DNA from: Synergistales bacterium
GTDB taxonomy: Bacteria; Synergistota; Synergistia; Synergistales; Aminobacteriaceae
Length of the DNA stretch: 43,660 nucleotides
NCBI GenBank assembly: GCA_025997935.1
Contig: BNVG01000002.1
Coordinates: forward strand, 1 to 43,660
Direction of reading: 5' to 3'
Shown here: positions 6,540 to 15,876 of the stretch, in pieces
How the letters are laid out: each line of letters opens with the position of its first letter
Position numbering within the stretch: the stretch's first letter is position 1
The notes under the pieces: model-generated
Databases searched by the model: none
What the model was told of the DNA's origin: nothing
What the model saw: the letters and a program-made list of their open reading frames with translations, nothing else
Position numbers and translations under genes: made by a program

Positions 6540-7519
6540 GCCTCAGGATGAGGGTTTTTACTCTGTTCGCCGTTGCGGCGGCCGTCGTGATAACAGCGCC
6601 TTGGTTTGGCGTTCAGTTCATGACGCCGTTCGATATAATCGGTAACTACGCGGACCCTATGGAGCTTAGAATATTTTGGCAGCTCCGCGTACCCCGCGTC
6701 ATTCTCGCGTGGTGCGCGGGCGCGGTGTTCGGGCTATGCGGCATGGTCTTTCAGGCGTTATTCCGCAACCCGCTCGCCGAACCGTCTCTATTAGGCGTCT
6801 CGTCGGGCGCGGCGTTCGGCGCGGCTGCCGCCATCCGTATGGGGCTTGGGACGGGGTTGATAGGTTCGTTTGCCATTCCGTCGGGCGCTTTTGCCGGAGC
6901 GGCGCTCGCCATCTCTATAATACTGGCGTTTTCGCATAACTCGCGCTCGGCGAGCGACGCGACGCTTTTGCTTGCCGGAGTGGCGATAAGTTCGCTCTTT
7001 TCGAGCCTTATTATGGTCTTTCAGTACACAGGCGGGGCGGTAGAGGCGTACAGGCTGCTTTCCTGGACTATGGGTGGGATAAGAGTGGTCGGCGTGAACG
7101 AGGGGCTTCGCGCGTTTCCGCCGCTCGTTCTGACGCTTTTTATGTCGCTGTTTTTCTCGACGGAGCTCGACCTCATCACTTTCGGCGACGAAATAGCCGT
7201 TACAAGAGGCGTTGAATTGGAGAAAACCCGGCGGCTGCTCTTCGCCGGAATGTCTTTATCTGTCGCGATAGTTGTAGCGAACTGTGGCCCGATAGCTTTC
7301 ATAGGCCTGATAGCGCCGCATATAGCCCGAAGAATAGCGGGCTCGGGACACCGTGCGCTCGCTCCCTGCACGGCCGCTCTCGGCGGGTCGGCTCTCGTTG
7401 TCTGCGATACGGCGGCGAGGACGCTTTGGGCCCCGGCTGATCTTCCCGTTGGGATAATAATATCTTTCCTCGGAGCGCCTTTTTTTCTGTGGCTACTCTT
7501 CGGAGGGCGAAATAATTGA
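6536..7519 (+). CDS. btuC: Corrinoid ABC importer, permease (BtuC/FecCD family)
   Basis: This 327-residue membrane protein has about ten predicted membrane spans and FecCD-family signatures: RVPRVILAWCAGAVFGLCGM with QALFRNPLAEPSLLGVSSGA, then GPIAFIGLIAPHIAR and a C-terminal DLPVGIIISFLGAPFFLWLL. Start: ATG at 6536 overlapping the ATPase stop; an in-frame ATG at 6503 would overlap the ATPase gene further. It pairs with btuF/btuD. A small cysteine-rich protein follows after 40 nt. Confidence 0.88.
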   Translation: MSLRMRVFTLFAVAAAVVITAPWFGVQFMTPFDIIGNYADPMELRIFWQLRVPRVILAWCAGAVFGLCGMVFQALFRNPLAEPSLLGVSSGAAFGAAAAIRMGLGTGLIGSFAIPSGAFAGAALAISIILAFSHNSRSASDATLLLAGVAISSLFSSLIMVFQYTGGAVEAYRLLSWTMGGIRVVGVNEGLRAFPPLVLTLFMSLFFSTELDLITFGDEIAVTRGVELEKTRRLLFAGMSLSVAIVVANCGPIAFIGLIAPHIARRIAGSGHRALAPCTAALGGSALVVCDTAARTLWAPADLPVGIIISFLGAPFFLWLLFGGRNN

Positions 7520-7559
7520 GGTTTGACCAAGTCAGCGAAGGGGCGGCGAGGAATAAACA

Positions 7560-7853
7560 ATGTTAGACAATTGGCGCGACAAAGAGTTTTCTTTTTTCAG
7601 TCATAAAAAATGCGAGGCGTTCCCATGTCACGAAACGGACGACCAAGAAAATTTCAACTGTTTGTTCTGCTACTGTCCGCTGTATTTACTCGGCGCCGAC
7701 TGCGGAGGCCGGTACGAATACCTGCAAAACGGCGTTAAAGACTGCAGCCGCTGTTTGTTTCCGCACGTCAGGGAAAACTACGGCGTGATTACGGAGCGGT
7801 TTTTCGATATCGCGGCGAAAGGCGCGTCGCTCAAGTTTCAGGCGCGTTCCTGA
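7560..7853 (+). CDS. Small cysteine-rich protein (PF04071-like)
   Basis: This 97-residue protein carries many cysteines in a set pattern: FFSHKKCEAFPCH, then NFNCLFCYCPLYLLG, CGG and DCSRCLFPH. This matches the 'cysteine-rich small domain' family, presumed metal-binding and often found beside cobalamin genes. Function is unknown. Start: ATG at 7560 with GAGGAA 8-9 nt upstream. The position directly after btuFDC and before the cobalamin riboswitch supports a role in corrinoid or cobalt metabolism, but this is inference from context. Confidence 0.75.
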   Translation: MLDNWRDKEFSFFSHKKCEAFPCHETDDQENFNCLFCYCPLYLLGADCGGRYEYLQNGVKDCSRCLFPHVRENYGVITERFFDIAAKGASLKFQARS

Positions 7854-7869
7854 TATGCGCGTTCGATAC

Positions 7870-7898
7870 TTGAGTAACGGCATATCAGGTGATATACT
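7870..7898 (+). promoter_or_regulatory. Promoter of the riboswitch-mutAB transcript
   Basis: TTGAGT at 7870-7875 and TATACT at 7893-7898 are separated by 17 nt, a near-consensus vegetative promoter. Transcription would begin near 7905, just ahead of the riboswitch. An ATATCA-GG-TGATAT palindrome (7882-7895) overlaps the spacer and -10 and could be a repressor site, although it is short. Confidence 0.7.
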
Positions 7899-7924
7899 CA
7901 GGTTATATGTTGAGTAGCGTAATA

Positions 7925-8080
7925 TTATATTAGGCGTTTCGGTGTTTGGGAATCCGGTGCGAAACCGGAGCGGCCCCGCCACTGTGATCCGGACAAAACC
8001 GCATTGACGTCACTGCTTTGAAAGCGGGAAGACGCGGGAGTAGGTTGATGGAGAGTCAGGAGACCGACCGAGATGTGTAT
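7925..8080 (+). promoter_or_regulatory. Cobalamin (adenosylcobalamin-type) riboswitch
   Basis: The conserved elements are present in order: GGGAATCCGGTGCGAAACC with GGAGCGGCCCCGCCACTGTGA core sequence (7948-7987), GGGAAGACGCGGGAGTAGG-type elements (8027-8045) and the B12 box AGTCAGGAGACCGACC (8054-8069). It lies between a good promoter and mutA, so it should make mutA-mutB-meaB expression respond to intracellular cobalamin. Classical members switch genes off when the ligand binds. Here the controlled genes use the cofactor, so the sign of regulation deserves testing. Outer boundaries are approximate. Confidence 0.93.
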
Positions 8081-8102
8081 TTGTAACTGCGCGCGGGCGC
8101 AA

Positions 8103-8165
8103 AGAGGGGCAAGCTGAACACATGGCTTGCCGGAGAGTGACCGCGTTGCGATTCCTCTCTTTTTT
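8103..8165 (+). terminator. Expression-platform hairpins with T-run after the riboswitch
   Basis: GGCAAGC (8108-8114) pairs with GCTTGCC (8125-8131). A second element, GAGAG (8133-8137), can pair with CTCTC (8155-8159) and is followed by six T residues (8160-8165). AGAGG at 8103-8107 can alternatively pair with CCTCT at 8154-8158, so two mutually exclusive foldings are possible. This is consistent with riboswitch-controlled termination before mutA. Confidence 0.6.
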
Positions 8166-8188
8166 AATATGCAGGGAGGTGTAATTAA

Positions 8189-10123
8189 GTGGAAGATTCA
8201 AAGCGCAAACAACCCGAACAAGAATCGTCTTCTTCATCAACGCCGCCAAGCGTCGATTTCAGCGAGTTCAAGGAAGCCACGTACGACGAGTGGAAGGAAG
8301 CCGCTGTGTCGGCTTTGAAGGGCGCTCCGTTTGACAAGAGCATGTTCACCCAAACTTATGAGGGGATACGCTTGGAGCCTATCTACACAAGAGAAAGCCT
8401 CAAGAATATTCCAGAGGCAAGAACCTTGCCGGGAAAATATCCCTCTTTGCGCGGAGGTCACGCTTCAGGTTATGTCAAGTCGCCTTGGGAAGTGGCGCAG
8501 GTGTGCGACGCAACGACGCTAAGCGCGGCAAACGAGATGGTCAAACACGACCTCGCAAAAGGAGCGACTACCATCACAGTCCGCCTCAGCGACTCCACAC
8601 CGGACGCAAGCAGGGGAGTCACTATTTCGTCGAACGAAGACATTAAGCGCCTGCTTGACGGAATCGATACGGCGAAATACCCATTTCACATTTTTGCCGG
8701 CGCGTCCGCGAAGCCTCTTATTGACTTTATAGCGCCGCTTGGAGACTTGAAGGGCTGCATCGGCACTGACCCGATAGGGTCTTACCTCCTGTTCGGCAAG
8801 CTGCCGCGCGCTTTGGATAAACTTTTAGATGAAGCGGGCGAGACCATTAATTTTGCCGAGGCAAAAGCCATGTCACTTCGTACGTTGCTTTTCAAGGGCA
8901 GCGTCTACCATGACGCCGGGGCGAACGCGGTGCAGGAGGTCGCCTTTGTCATGGCCTCGGCCATAGAACTGGCTCAAGCCATGAGCGCAAGAAGTATTGA
9001 TATAAATAAATTTGCCAAGCATATCAGGTTCGAGTTCTCCGCCGGATCGAATTTCTTTATGGAAATAGCGAAGATAAGAGCCGCCCGTGTTGTCTGGTCG
9101 CGTATCGCCGAGTCTTTCGGCGGCGGAACAGAGTCCGAAAAGTGCGAGATTTTCGCAACTACGTCGTTCTTTACAAAGACCGTTTATGACCCATACGTCA
9201 ACCTACTTCGCAACACCACCGAGGCTTTTTCGGCCGTTCTCGGCGGCGTGGACGGCCTCACCGTCGTGCCGTTTGACGAAGCCGTTCGGCCCGGCGACGA
9301 GTTCTCCCGCAGAGTCGCCCGCAACTCGCAGATAATGCTGCAAAACGAATACCATCTCCTCCAGCCAATAGACCCGGCAGGCGGGTCGTGGTATTTAGAG
9401 TCTCTGACGGACGAGCTGAGCCGGCATATTTGGGCTGAAATTCAAAAGGTAGAGGGCAAGGGCGGAATGATAGCCTGCATAAAGGACGGCTATGTGCAGA
9501 GCGAGATAGACGGGATATTGCAACAGAGGTTCAAAAAATTGGCCACGCGCGCTGACAGGGCGCTTGGCACCAACATGTACCCCAATGTCGCCGAGACCCC
9601 GCTGCCGCGCGAGGAACGCGAACCCGTTCATATAGCAGACACCGAGATAACCCCGCTTCTTCCGCATCGCTGGACTGAGCAGTACGAGGAATTGCGAGCC
9701 AGGACGGAGAGCTTCAAGGCGAAGACCGGCAAAAATTTACGCGTATTTTTGGCCAACATGGGGCCCATTCCGCAGCACAAAGCGCGGGCCGATTTCATCA
9801 CCGGCTTCATGGAAGTGGCGAACTTCGAGCTTATAAAGAACGACGGGTATTCCACAGTTGAGGAATGCGCCGAGGCGGCGGCCAAGAGCGGCGGCGACAT
9901 AGCGGTTATATGCTCGACGGACGCCACTTACCCCGAGCTTGTGCCGTCTTTGGCAAAGCTGATAAAGGCAAAGAGTCCGTCTATGAAGGTCTTCTTGGCC
10001 GGCGCTCCCGCGGAGGAGTTCAAACAGTCTTATACCGACGCCGGCGTCGACGATTTTATACATATCAGGTCTAATTGTCTTGCAATGCTGACCGACATGC
10101 AAAAGGGAAAGGGGATGTTCTAA
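8189..10123 (+). CDS. mutA: Methylmalonyl-CoA mutase, small (beta) subunit
   Basis: This 644-residue protein, close to the usual length of the small subunit, has an N-terminal acyl-CoA mutase TIM-barrel domain (about residues 30-480) and a C-terminal B12-binding-like domain. The latter lacks the cobalt-ligating D-x-H-x-x-G motif: the corresponding [13 protein letters not shown] stretch has no such sequence. That is normal for the non-catalytic subunit, which pairs with MutB to interconvert succinyl-CoA and (R)-methylmalonyl-CoA in the cytoplasm. Start: GTG at 8189 with GGGAGG at 8174-8179. Its stop overlaps the mutB start by one base (TAATG). It is controlled by the upstream cobalamin riboswitch. 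Confidence 0.94.
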   Translation: MEDSKRKQPEQESSSSSTPPSVDFSEFKEATYDEWKEAAVSALKGAPFDKSMFTQTYEGIRLEPIYTRESLKNIPEARTLPGKYPSLRGGHASGYVKSPWEVAQVCDATTLSAANEMVKHDLAKGATTITVRLSDSTPDASRGVTISSNEDIKRLLDGIDTAKYPFHIFAGASAKPLIDFIAPLGDLKGCIGTDPIGSYLLFGKLPRALDKLLDEAGETINFAEAKAMSLRTLLFKGSVYHDAGANAVQEVAFVMASAIELAQAMSARSIDINKFAKHIRFEFSAGSNFFMEIAKIRAARVVWSRIAESFGGGTESEKCEIFATTSFFTKTVYDPYVNLLRNTTEAFSAVLGGVDGLTVVPFDEAVRPGDEFSRRVARNSQIMLQNEYHLLQPIDPAGGSWYLESLTDELSRHIWAEIQKVEGKGGMIACIKDGYVQSEIDGILQQRFKKLATRADRALGTNMYPNVAETPLPREEREPVHIADTEITPLLPHRWTEQYEELRARTESFKAKTGKNLRVFLANMGPIPQHKARADFITGFMEVANFELIKNDGYSTVEECAEAAAKSGGDIAVICSTDATYPELVPSLAKLIKAKSPSMKVFLAGAPAEEFKQSYTDAGVDDFIHIRSNCLAMLTDMQKGKGMF

Positions 10124-12309
10124 TGAGCGCGCGCCCTGATTTTACCAAGATAGATTTGAAAAAGCCGCTGCCCCCCGATTCTTTCGACTTAAAAGGCTGG
10201 GAGGGCGACTTCAAAAAGGAGACCGGAAGTAGCGCGGGTGATATGGTTTCTAAGACGATGGAGCAGATAGACGTCAAGCCGCTTTTCACGGAGGCGGACT
10301 ATGAGGGCCTGAGCCACTTAGGTTACACGGCCGGGCTTCCTCCATTCCTGCGCGGACCATACCCTACGATGTTCGTCACGCGTCCCTGGACCGTCAGGCA
10401 GTACGCCGGGTTCTCCACGGCTGAGGAGAGCAACGCGTTCTATCGAAGAAACCTCGCCGCGGGGCAGAAGGGGCTTTCCATAGCCTTCGACCTCGCTACG
10501 CACAGAGGCTACGACTCCGACCATCCGCGCGTCGTCGGAGACGTCGGCAAGGCGGGCGTCGCGGTCGATTCTATCCTTGACATGGAGATACTGTTCTCGG
10601 GGATACCGCTTGACCAGATGTCCGTTTCGATGACCATGAACGGCGCCGTTCTTCCCGTTCTGGCGTTCTACATTCTCGCGGCTGAGGAGCAGGGCGTGGA
10701 CAAGTCCGTCCTGAACGGCACGATACAGAACGATATATTGAAGGAATTTATGGTCCGCAACACCTACATTTACCCGCCCACTGCGAGCATGAGGATAATA
10801 GGGGACATCTTTGCCTACACATCCAAGTATATGCCCAAGTTCAACAGCATAAGCATATCGGGCTACCACATACAGGAGGCGGGTGGCACAGCCGACATTG
10901 AGCTCGGCTACACCTTGGCGGACGGATGGGAGTACCTCCGCACCGGCGTAAAGTCGGGCCTGAGCATAGACAACTTCGCGCCGCGCCTGTCGTTCTTCTG
11001 GGGGATAGGCAAGAACTACTTCATGGAAGTGGCGAAAATGCGCGCCGCGCGGATGATCTGGGCCAAGATGGTCAAGACGTTCGGCCCCAAGAACCCTAAG
11101 TCGATGGCCCTTCGCACCCACTGCCAGACCTCCGGCTGGAGCCTGACAGAGCAGGACCCGTACAACAACATAGAGCGCACCTGCATCGAGGCTCTGGGCG
11201 CGGCTCTGGGGCACACTCAGTCGCTGCACACAAACGCCCTCGACGAAGCCATCGCGCTGCCGACCGATTTTTCGGCGCGTATCGCCCGCAACACGCAGAT
11301 TTATATACAGGACGAGACGAAGGTCTGCAAAGTAATAGACCCGTGGGCGGGTTCGTATTATGTGGAATTTTTGACGGACGAGCTGATACGCCGCGCCTGG
11401 GCTCATATACAGGAGGTCGAGGCGCTTGGCGGAATGGCTAAGGCCATAGACACCGGTCTGCCAAAGATGAAGATAGAGGAGGCCGCCGCCCGTATGCAGG
11501 CGCGTATAGACTCTAAGGCCGAGAAGATAGTGGGGGTCAACGCTTTCAGGCTCGACAAGGAAGACCCGATAGAGATTCTTGAGGTCGACAACAGCGCGGT
11601 TCGCCAAGCCCAGATCGCGCGGCTCGAAAAGCTACGCGCCACGCGCGACCCTGAGAAGGTTAGACAGACTCTTGACGCTATAACGAAATCGATGGAGACC
11701 GGAGAGGGTAACTTGCTTGAATTGGCCGTAGACGCAGCCCGCGCCCGCGCGTCCTTGGGCGAGATCTCCGACGCCGTAGAGAAAGTCAGTGGTAGGCATA
11801 AGGCGATAATCCGTTCGATATCCGGTATATACAGTAGCGAGTTCACCGACGAGGACGTTATCTCCGAGGTTCGCGAGATGGCTGACGCTTTTGAGGTCAA
11901 AGAAGGGCGACGACCGAGAATCATGGTCGTCAAGATGGGGCAGGACGGGCACGACAGGGGCGCTAAAGTCATAGCCACGGCCTTCGCCGATATGGGCTAC
12001 GACGTGGACGTAGGGCCTCTGTTCCAGACCGCCGAGGAAGCGGCGCAGGATGCCGTCGACAACGACGTCCACATTGTCGGTATGAGCTCCCTCGCCGCCG
12101 GACACAAGACGCTATTGCCGCAGCTTGTCGAAGAGCTGAAAAAGCGGGGGCGCGAGGACATCATGGTCGTGATAGGGGGCGTCATACCGGCTCAGGATTA
12201 CGACTTCCTGCGCGCCAACGGAGCGAGCGCCATATTCGGCCCCGGCACCGTAATTCCCGTGGCCGCCAAAAAAGTTATGGAAGAGCTGAATAGGCGTGTC
12301 TTCGGTTAA
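10123..12309 (+). CDS. mutB: Methylmalonyl-CoA mutase, large (catalytic) subunit
   Basis: This 728-residue catalytic subunit has an N-terminal substrate-binding barrel ([39 protein letters not shown]). The C-terminal cobalamin-binding domain carries DGHDRG, with the cobalt-ligating histidine at residue 610 by my count. It catalyses the adenosylcobalamin-dependent rearrangement of methylmalonyl-CoA and succinyl-CoA. Start: ATG at 10123, preceded by an AAAGGGAAAGGGG purine tract inside the end of mutA; an in-frame ATG at 10075 is disfavoured. No epimerase or decarboxylase of the pathway lies in the window, so those would be encoded elsewhere. Confidence 0.96.
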   Translation: MSARPDFTKIDLKKPLPPDSFDLKGWEGDFKKETGSSAGDMVSKTMEQIDVKPLFTEADYEGLSHLGYTAGLPPFLRGPYPTMFVTRPWTVRQYAGFSTAEESNAFYRRNLAAGQKGLSIAFDLATHRGYDSDHPRVVGDVGKAGVAVDSILDMEILFSGIPLDQMSVSMTMNGAVLPVLAFYILAAEEQGVDKSVLNGTIQNDILKEFMVRNTYIYPPTASMRIIGDIFAYTSKYMPKFNSISISGYHIQEAGGTADIELGYTLADGWEYLRTGVKSGLSIDNFAPRLSFFWGIGKNYFMEVAKMRAARMIWAKMVKTFGPKNPKSMALRTHCQTSGWSLTEQDPYNNIERTCIEALGAALGHTQSLHTNALDEAIALPTDFSARIARNTQIYIQDETKVCKVIDPWAGSYYVEFLTDELIRRAWAHIQEVEALGGMAKAIDTGLPKMKIEEAAARMQARIDSKAEKIVGVNAFRLDKEDPIEILEVDNSAVRQAQIARLEKLRATRDPEKVRQTLDAITKSMETGEGNLLELAVDAARARASLGEISDAVEKVSGRHKAIIRSISGIYSSEFTDEDVISEVREMADAFEVKEGRRPRIMVVKMGQDGHDRGAKVIATAFADMGYDVDVGPLFQTAEEAAQDAVDNDVHIVGMSSLAAGHKTLLPQLVEELKKRGREDIMVVIGGVIPAQDYDFLRANGASAIFGPGTVIPVAAKKVMEELNRRVFG

Positions 12310-13429
12310 AAAACCAGAATGGACTCCATGTGAGGCGGGCGCTGAGTTCGCCTCACATGTTATGAGCGGCGTGATTAACGCGCACGACGGGATGCCTTCC
12401 GCTCCGTCCGCGCCGTTTGTTTTGGCGTCGCCCAAACGCAGGCAGCTCTCTCTTGATGATTACGTGAGCGGAGTTCTTGCGGGCGACAGAACGATTCTGT
12501 CGAGAGCCATCACCTTAGCCGAGAGCAACTCCCCCTCTCATTTCGACCTCTCGCAGCAAGTAATCAAAGAAGTGCTGCCGAAAACCGGAAACTCGGTGCG
12601 CGTTGGGATAACCGGCGTTCCGGGCGCGGGCAAGAGCACGTTTATAGAGGCGCTCGGATGCCGTCTCTGTGAGCGCGGCAAAAAGATAGCTGTTCTGGCG
12701 GTCGACCCGAGCAGCAGCGTCAGCAAGGGGAGTATCTTGGGCGACAAGACGAGGATGGAAAACCTCGCCAAACACAAAAACGCTTTTATAAGGCCGTCGC
12801 CCTCCGGCGGCACGCTCGGCGGCCTCACCCGCAAAAGCCGGGAGACGATGCTTCTATGCGAGGCCGCAGGCTACGACGTTATCTTGGTCGAGACCGTGGG
12901 CGTCGGACAGAGCGAGACGACGGTGCGGTCAATGGTCGACTTTTTTTTGCTCGTCGTGATAACCGGGGCCGGCGACGACCTTCAGGGGATGAAAAAGGGC
13001 GTCATGGAATTAGCGGACGCCATCTTGGTGAACAAGGCGGACGGCAATAACGAACTGAAGGCCGACACGACCAGAGTCGAATATGACAGAATGCTGCATT
13101 ATCTGAGGCAGGCCACCGAGGGCTGGACGACGCGCGCCTATACTTGCTCATCTGTAACTGGCAAGGGCGTGGACGAGATATGGGGCGTCGTCGAACAGTT
13201 TATGGCGGCGGTCAAAGAATCGGGAGTGTTTGGCGAGCGCAGAAAACAGCAGATTCTTTCATGGGTTTATACGATGGTCGAAGACCAGCTCAGGCAGAAA
13301 TTTTACAGGCACCCCGACGTTATAAACATAAAAGAACGCGTAGAGCGACAGGTGATTTCGGGCGAACTCTCCGCTACCGGCGCGGCCACAGAGCTTCTGA
13401 GAGCCTACGGGTTAGAGGTAGCCGATTGA
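12296..13429 (+). CDS. meaB: MeaB/ArgK-family GTPase chaperone of methylmalonyl-CoA mutase
   Basis: This protein of up to 377 residues is a G3E-type GTPase with Walker [10 protein letters not shown] (about 107-115), [30 protein letters not shown] and NKADG. MeaB gates cofactor loading and protects the mutase from inactivation, which fits its place after mutAB. Start is uncertain: a GTG at 12296 overlaps mutB by 14 nt, while in-frame ATGs at 12362 and 12392 lie after a perfect hairpin. The conserved domain starts near [14 protein letters not shown], so the first 50 or so residues may be dispensable or untranslated. The stop overlaps the next gene's TTG start. Confidence 0.92.
   Translation: MSSVKKPEWTPCEAGAEFASHVMSGVINAHDGMPSAPSAPFVLASPKRRQLSLDDYVSGVLAGDRTILSRAITLAESNSPSHFDLSQQVIKEVLPKTGNSVRVGITGVPGAGKSTFIEALGCRLCERGKKIAVLAVDPSSSVSKGSILGDKTRMENLAKHKNAFIRPSPSGGTLGGLTRKSRETMLLCEAAGYDVILVETVGVGQSETTVRSMVDFFLLVVITGAGDDLQGMKKGVMELADAILVNKADGNNELKADTTRVEYDRMLHYLRQATEGWTTRAYTCSSVTGKGVDEIWGVVEQFMAAVKESGVFGERRKQQILSWVYTMVEDQLRQKFYRHPDVINIKERVERQVISGELSATGAATELLRAYGLEVAD
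12327..12359. repeat. Perfect 11-bp inverted repeat at the mutB-meaB junction
   Basis: CATGTGAGGCG at 12327-12337 pairs exactly with CGCCTCACATG at 12349-12359 across an 11-nt loop. It lies just past the mutB stop, inside the first codons of the longest meaB frame and directly before an in-frame ATG at 12362. There is no T-run, so it is more likely an mRNA-stabilising or translation-tuning hairpin than a terminator. Confidence 0.8.
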
Positions 13430-13926
13430 CGGGAAGCCGCGTTTACTCGTTCGCTTCGATTTTAGGTGAGGGGCCTGTTCTTTTGATTTTGGGCTCCATG
13501 CCGAGTGTGTTGTCCCTTAAAACGGGGCGCTATTACGGCAACGAGAGAAATGACTTTTGGCGGCTCATCAGCGCCGTGCTTGAGGAGCCTTATAAAGAAG
13601 AATACGAAGAACGCGTCGCCATGCTCAAACGGCGGCGCGTCGCTTTATGGGACTCCATGCGCTCCTGCGTCCGCCCCGGCTCGCTCGACAAGGACATCCG
13701 CGAGGAGGAGCCTAACGACGTAGCCGCGTTGCTCAGCGCAAACCCGACCATCCGCGCGGTGGCTTTTAATGGGCAAATGGCCGAGAAGATGTATCACAAA
13801 TATAACAAAGAGCGCGAAGGAGTGAAATATATTTTGCTGCCGTCGTCGAGCCCCGTCCCTCGGCGAAACGTGAAGACTTTTGAAGATAAACTTAGGAGTT
13901 GGCTGAATTTGCGGCAGTTTGTCTAA
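13426..13926 (+). CDS. DNA glycosylase, UDG superfamily (DNA-deoxyinosine glycosylase-like)
   Basis: This 166-residue protein has a UDG-superfamily motif 1 (LILGSMPSVLS, then YYGNERNDFWRLI) and a C-terminal motif LLPSSSPVPRR. These resemble the hypoxanthine (deoxyinosine)/uracil glycosylases, whose task is removal of deaminated bases from DNA. Start: TTG at 13426, overlapping the meaB stop and preceded by AGAGGT, gives a normal-length protein. A longer frame runs antisense-free through meaB from 13144 but duplicates meaB territory. Its 3' end overlaps that of the convergent dppF gene by 35 bp. Co-transcription with the mutase genes is probably positional rather than functional. Confidence 0.75.
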   Translation: MTGSRVYSFASILGEGPVLLILGSMPSVLSLKTGRYYGNERNDFWRLISAVLEEPYKEEYEERVAMLKRRRVALWDSMRSCVRPGSLDKDIREEEPNDVAALLSANPTIRAVAFNGQMAEKMYHKYNKEREGVKYILLPSSSPVPRRNVKTFEDKLRSWLNLRQFV

Positions 13927-14866
13927 TGTGACACGAAACGAAGTGCCCGGGGCTTATCTCCTTGAGTTCCAAACCCGGCTCGGCGCAGCGCGGCGTCGCT
14001 TTGGGGCAGCGCTGTGCGAAGCGGCAGCCGGGGTGGGGGTTTATGGGGCTCGTCACCTCTCCCTTCATGATGTTGAAATGCTTTCGGGCGGATAGGCTCG
14101 GCACGGGTATCGCGCTCAGCAGACCTTGCGTATAGGGGTGAGCTGGGTTCTCGAACAACTCGTCCGTCTTTGCGAGTTCCACGCACTGGCCAAGGTACAT
14201 GACGGCTATATTGTTGCTGATGTGTTTCACTACGGAGAGGTCGTGCGTGATGAACATGTATGTAAGCCCCATCTCCTCCTGAAGATCCATCATGAGATTC
14301 AGTATTTGGGCCTGTATGGAGACGTCGAGCGCGGAAACCGGCTCGTCGCAAACGATAAACCTCGGGTTCAGTGCCAGCGCGCGCGCCACGCCTATGCGCT
14401 GTCGCCGCCCGCCGTCAAGCTCGTGCGGGTAGGTATTGACGAACCTCTCCGCAAGGCCGACTATCCCCATCAACTCGAACACGCGCTCAAGTATCGCGTC
14501 CTGAGTGGGTAGAGCGCTCGTTACCTTTATCGGCTCAGCTATTATCTCGCTCACCGTCATGCGCGGATTGAGTGAGGAAAAGGGATCCTGGAAGATTATC
14601 TGCATCTGTTTACGCATTTCCTTCATCTTCCGCCGGTCGTAGCCGAGAATGTTTTGGCCGTCGAAGACGACCTCTCCCGCCGTCGGTTCAAGAAGGCGCA
14701 GGATAAGGCGCCCGAGCGTAGACTTCCCGCAGCCGGATTCTCCTACCACGCCGAGGGTCTCTCCGGCGTTGATGGTGAGGCTCACGTCATCGACGGCGTG
14801 AAGCGGACCGAACGAGGTATCGAAATATTTTTTCAAACCCTTGGTTTCGAGCAGTGGCGCGCTCAT
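13892..14866 (-). CDS. dppF: Dipeptide/oligopeptide ABC importer, ATPase DppF/OppF
   Basis: This 324-residue ATPase has Walker [11 protein letters not shown]-loop [13 protein letters not shown], Walker [13 protein letters not shown] and the OppF C-terminal cysteine cluster region ([15 protein letters not shown]). The ABC signature reads LDGGRRQRI instead of LSGGQRQRI, a variant the sequence shows clearly. With DppD it forms the ATPase pair of a peptide importer. The start ATG overlaps the dppD stop by 4 nt. It is the last gene of the iclR-M20-dpp operon. No terminator is visible; the 3' end overlaps the convergent glycosylase gene. Confidence 0.92.
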   Translation of the reverse strand: MSAPLLETKGLKKYFDTSFGPLHAVDDVSLTINAGETLGVVGESGCGKSTLGRLILRLLEPTAGEVVFDGQNILGYDRRKMKEMRKQMQIIFQDPFSSLNPRMTVSEIIAEPIKVTSALPTQDAILERVFELMGIVGLAERFVNTYPHELDGGRRQRIGVARALALNPRFIVCDEPVSALDVSIQAQILNLMMDLQEEMGLTYMFITHDLSVVKHISNNIAVMYLGQCVELAKTDELFENPAHPYTQGLLSAIPVPSLSARKHFNIMKGEVTSPINPHPGCRFAQRCPKATPRCAEPGLELKEISPGHFVSCHIRQTAANSANS

Positions 14867-15867
14867 TGCGCGGCCCCCCTTTGCTCGTCACTTTTGAATA
14901 AATGGCATTTGATCCCGTGCGTAGCGCTCATAGGCATCATGTCAGGTCGCTCCGATGAACAAACCTCTCGGCGATGCGGACACCTCTCGGCGAAGCGGCA
15001 GCCCGGCGGCAACGACGTGGGGTCGGGCATCAGGCCGTCTATCGGGTTGAGCCTTCGGGTTTTCTTGGTCATATCCGGGATGGCTCCGAAGAGGCCTATC
15101 GTGTAAGGGTGGTGAGACTCGCTCTCAAAAATATCGACGGCCGCGCCGACCTCTATAATCTCCCCGGCATACATTATGGCCACCGAGTCGCATATCTGGG
15201 CGACGACGCCAAGGTCGTGCGTGATTAAGATCATCGACGCGTTGAACGAGTCTTTCAGCTCGTTCATCATCTTCAAAACCTGAGCCTGTATCGTCACGTC
15301 GAGCGCCGTCGTGGGCTCGTCGGCGAGCAATAGCTTTGGGTTGCAGGCGAGCGCTATGGCTATGACTATTCTCTGCTTCATGCCGCCAGAGAACTGGTGC
15401 GGATACTCGGCCTTGCGCTCCGCCGGGATGCCCACCATCGCCATCATATCGTCAACCTTGCGCTCTATCTCGTCCGCGGCGGCGTTTGGATAGTGCAGAA
15501 ACAATACCTCGGCTATCTGGTGTCCGACGGTGTGAATGGGGTTGAGGCTCGTCATGGGGTCTTGAAAGATCATGGATACGTCTTGCCCGCGCAGGAGGCG
15601 CATATCGGCCTCCGTTACTTTCATCAGGTTCACGTCCTCAAGGAAGATCTCGCCTTGCGTGACGAAGCCGACGCGGTCGGGCAGGAGCCTCATAATGCTG
15701 AGCGCCATAGTCGTCTTGCCCGCGCCGGTCTCGCCGACAAGCCCGAGGGTCTCACCCTTCCTGACTTTGAGGTCGACGCCGTTCAGGGCGAAGATTTCGT
15801 CGTCGTCCGTCTTGTATGTGACGTGCAGATTTTTTATCTCAAGCAGATTTTCGCTCACATGCCTCAC
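14863..15867 (-). CDS. dppD: Dipeptide/oligopeptide ABC importer, ATPase DppD/OppD
   Basis: This 334-residue ATPase has Walker A GETGAGKTT, signature FSGGMKQRI, Walker B LLLADEPTTALD and a C-terminal cysteine-rich oligopeptide-transporter extension (PPGCRFAERCPHRREVC). Start choice: GTG at 15867, or GTG at 15858 three codons later, which has GTGAGG just upstream. Both begin before the conserved LLEIKNLHVTY. It partners with dppF immediately downstream and the permeases dppB/dppC upstream. Confidence 0.92.
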   Translation of the reverse strand: MRHVSENLLEIKNLHVTYKTDDDEIFALNGVDLKVRKGETLGLVGETGAGKTTMALSIMRLLPDRVGFVTQGEIFLEDVNLMKVTEADMRLLRGQDVSMIFQDPMTSLNPIHTVGHQIAEVLFLHYPNAAADEIERKVDDMMAMVGIPAERKAEYPHQFSGGMKQRIVIAIALACNPKLLLADEPTTALDVTIQAQVLKMMNELKDSFNASMILITHDLGVVAQICDSVAIMYAGEIIEVGAAVDIFESESHHPYTIGLFGAIPDMTKKTRRLNPIDGLMPDPTSLPPGCRFAERCPHRREVCSSERPDMMPMSATHGIKCHLFKSDEQRGAAQ

Positions 15868-15876
15868 CGCCCCGAA

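Noticed and set aside
10318..11607. 429-codon minus-strand open frame
   Set aside because: Antisense shadow of mutB produced by high-GC codon bias.
12327..12359. Intrinsic terminator between mutB and meaB
   Set aside because: The hairpin lacks a T-run and meaB is expected to be co-expressed with mutAB.
13144..13425. 94-codon upstream extension of the DNA glycosylase
   Set aside because: It overlaps meaB out of frame; the TTG at 13426 gives a family-typical length.
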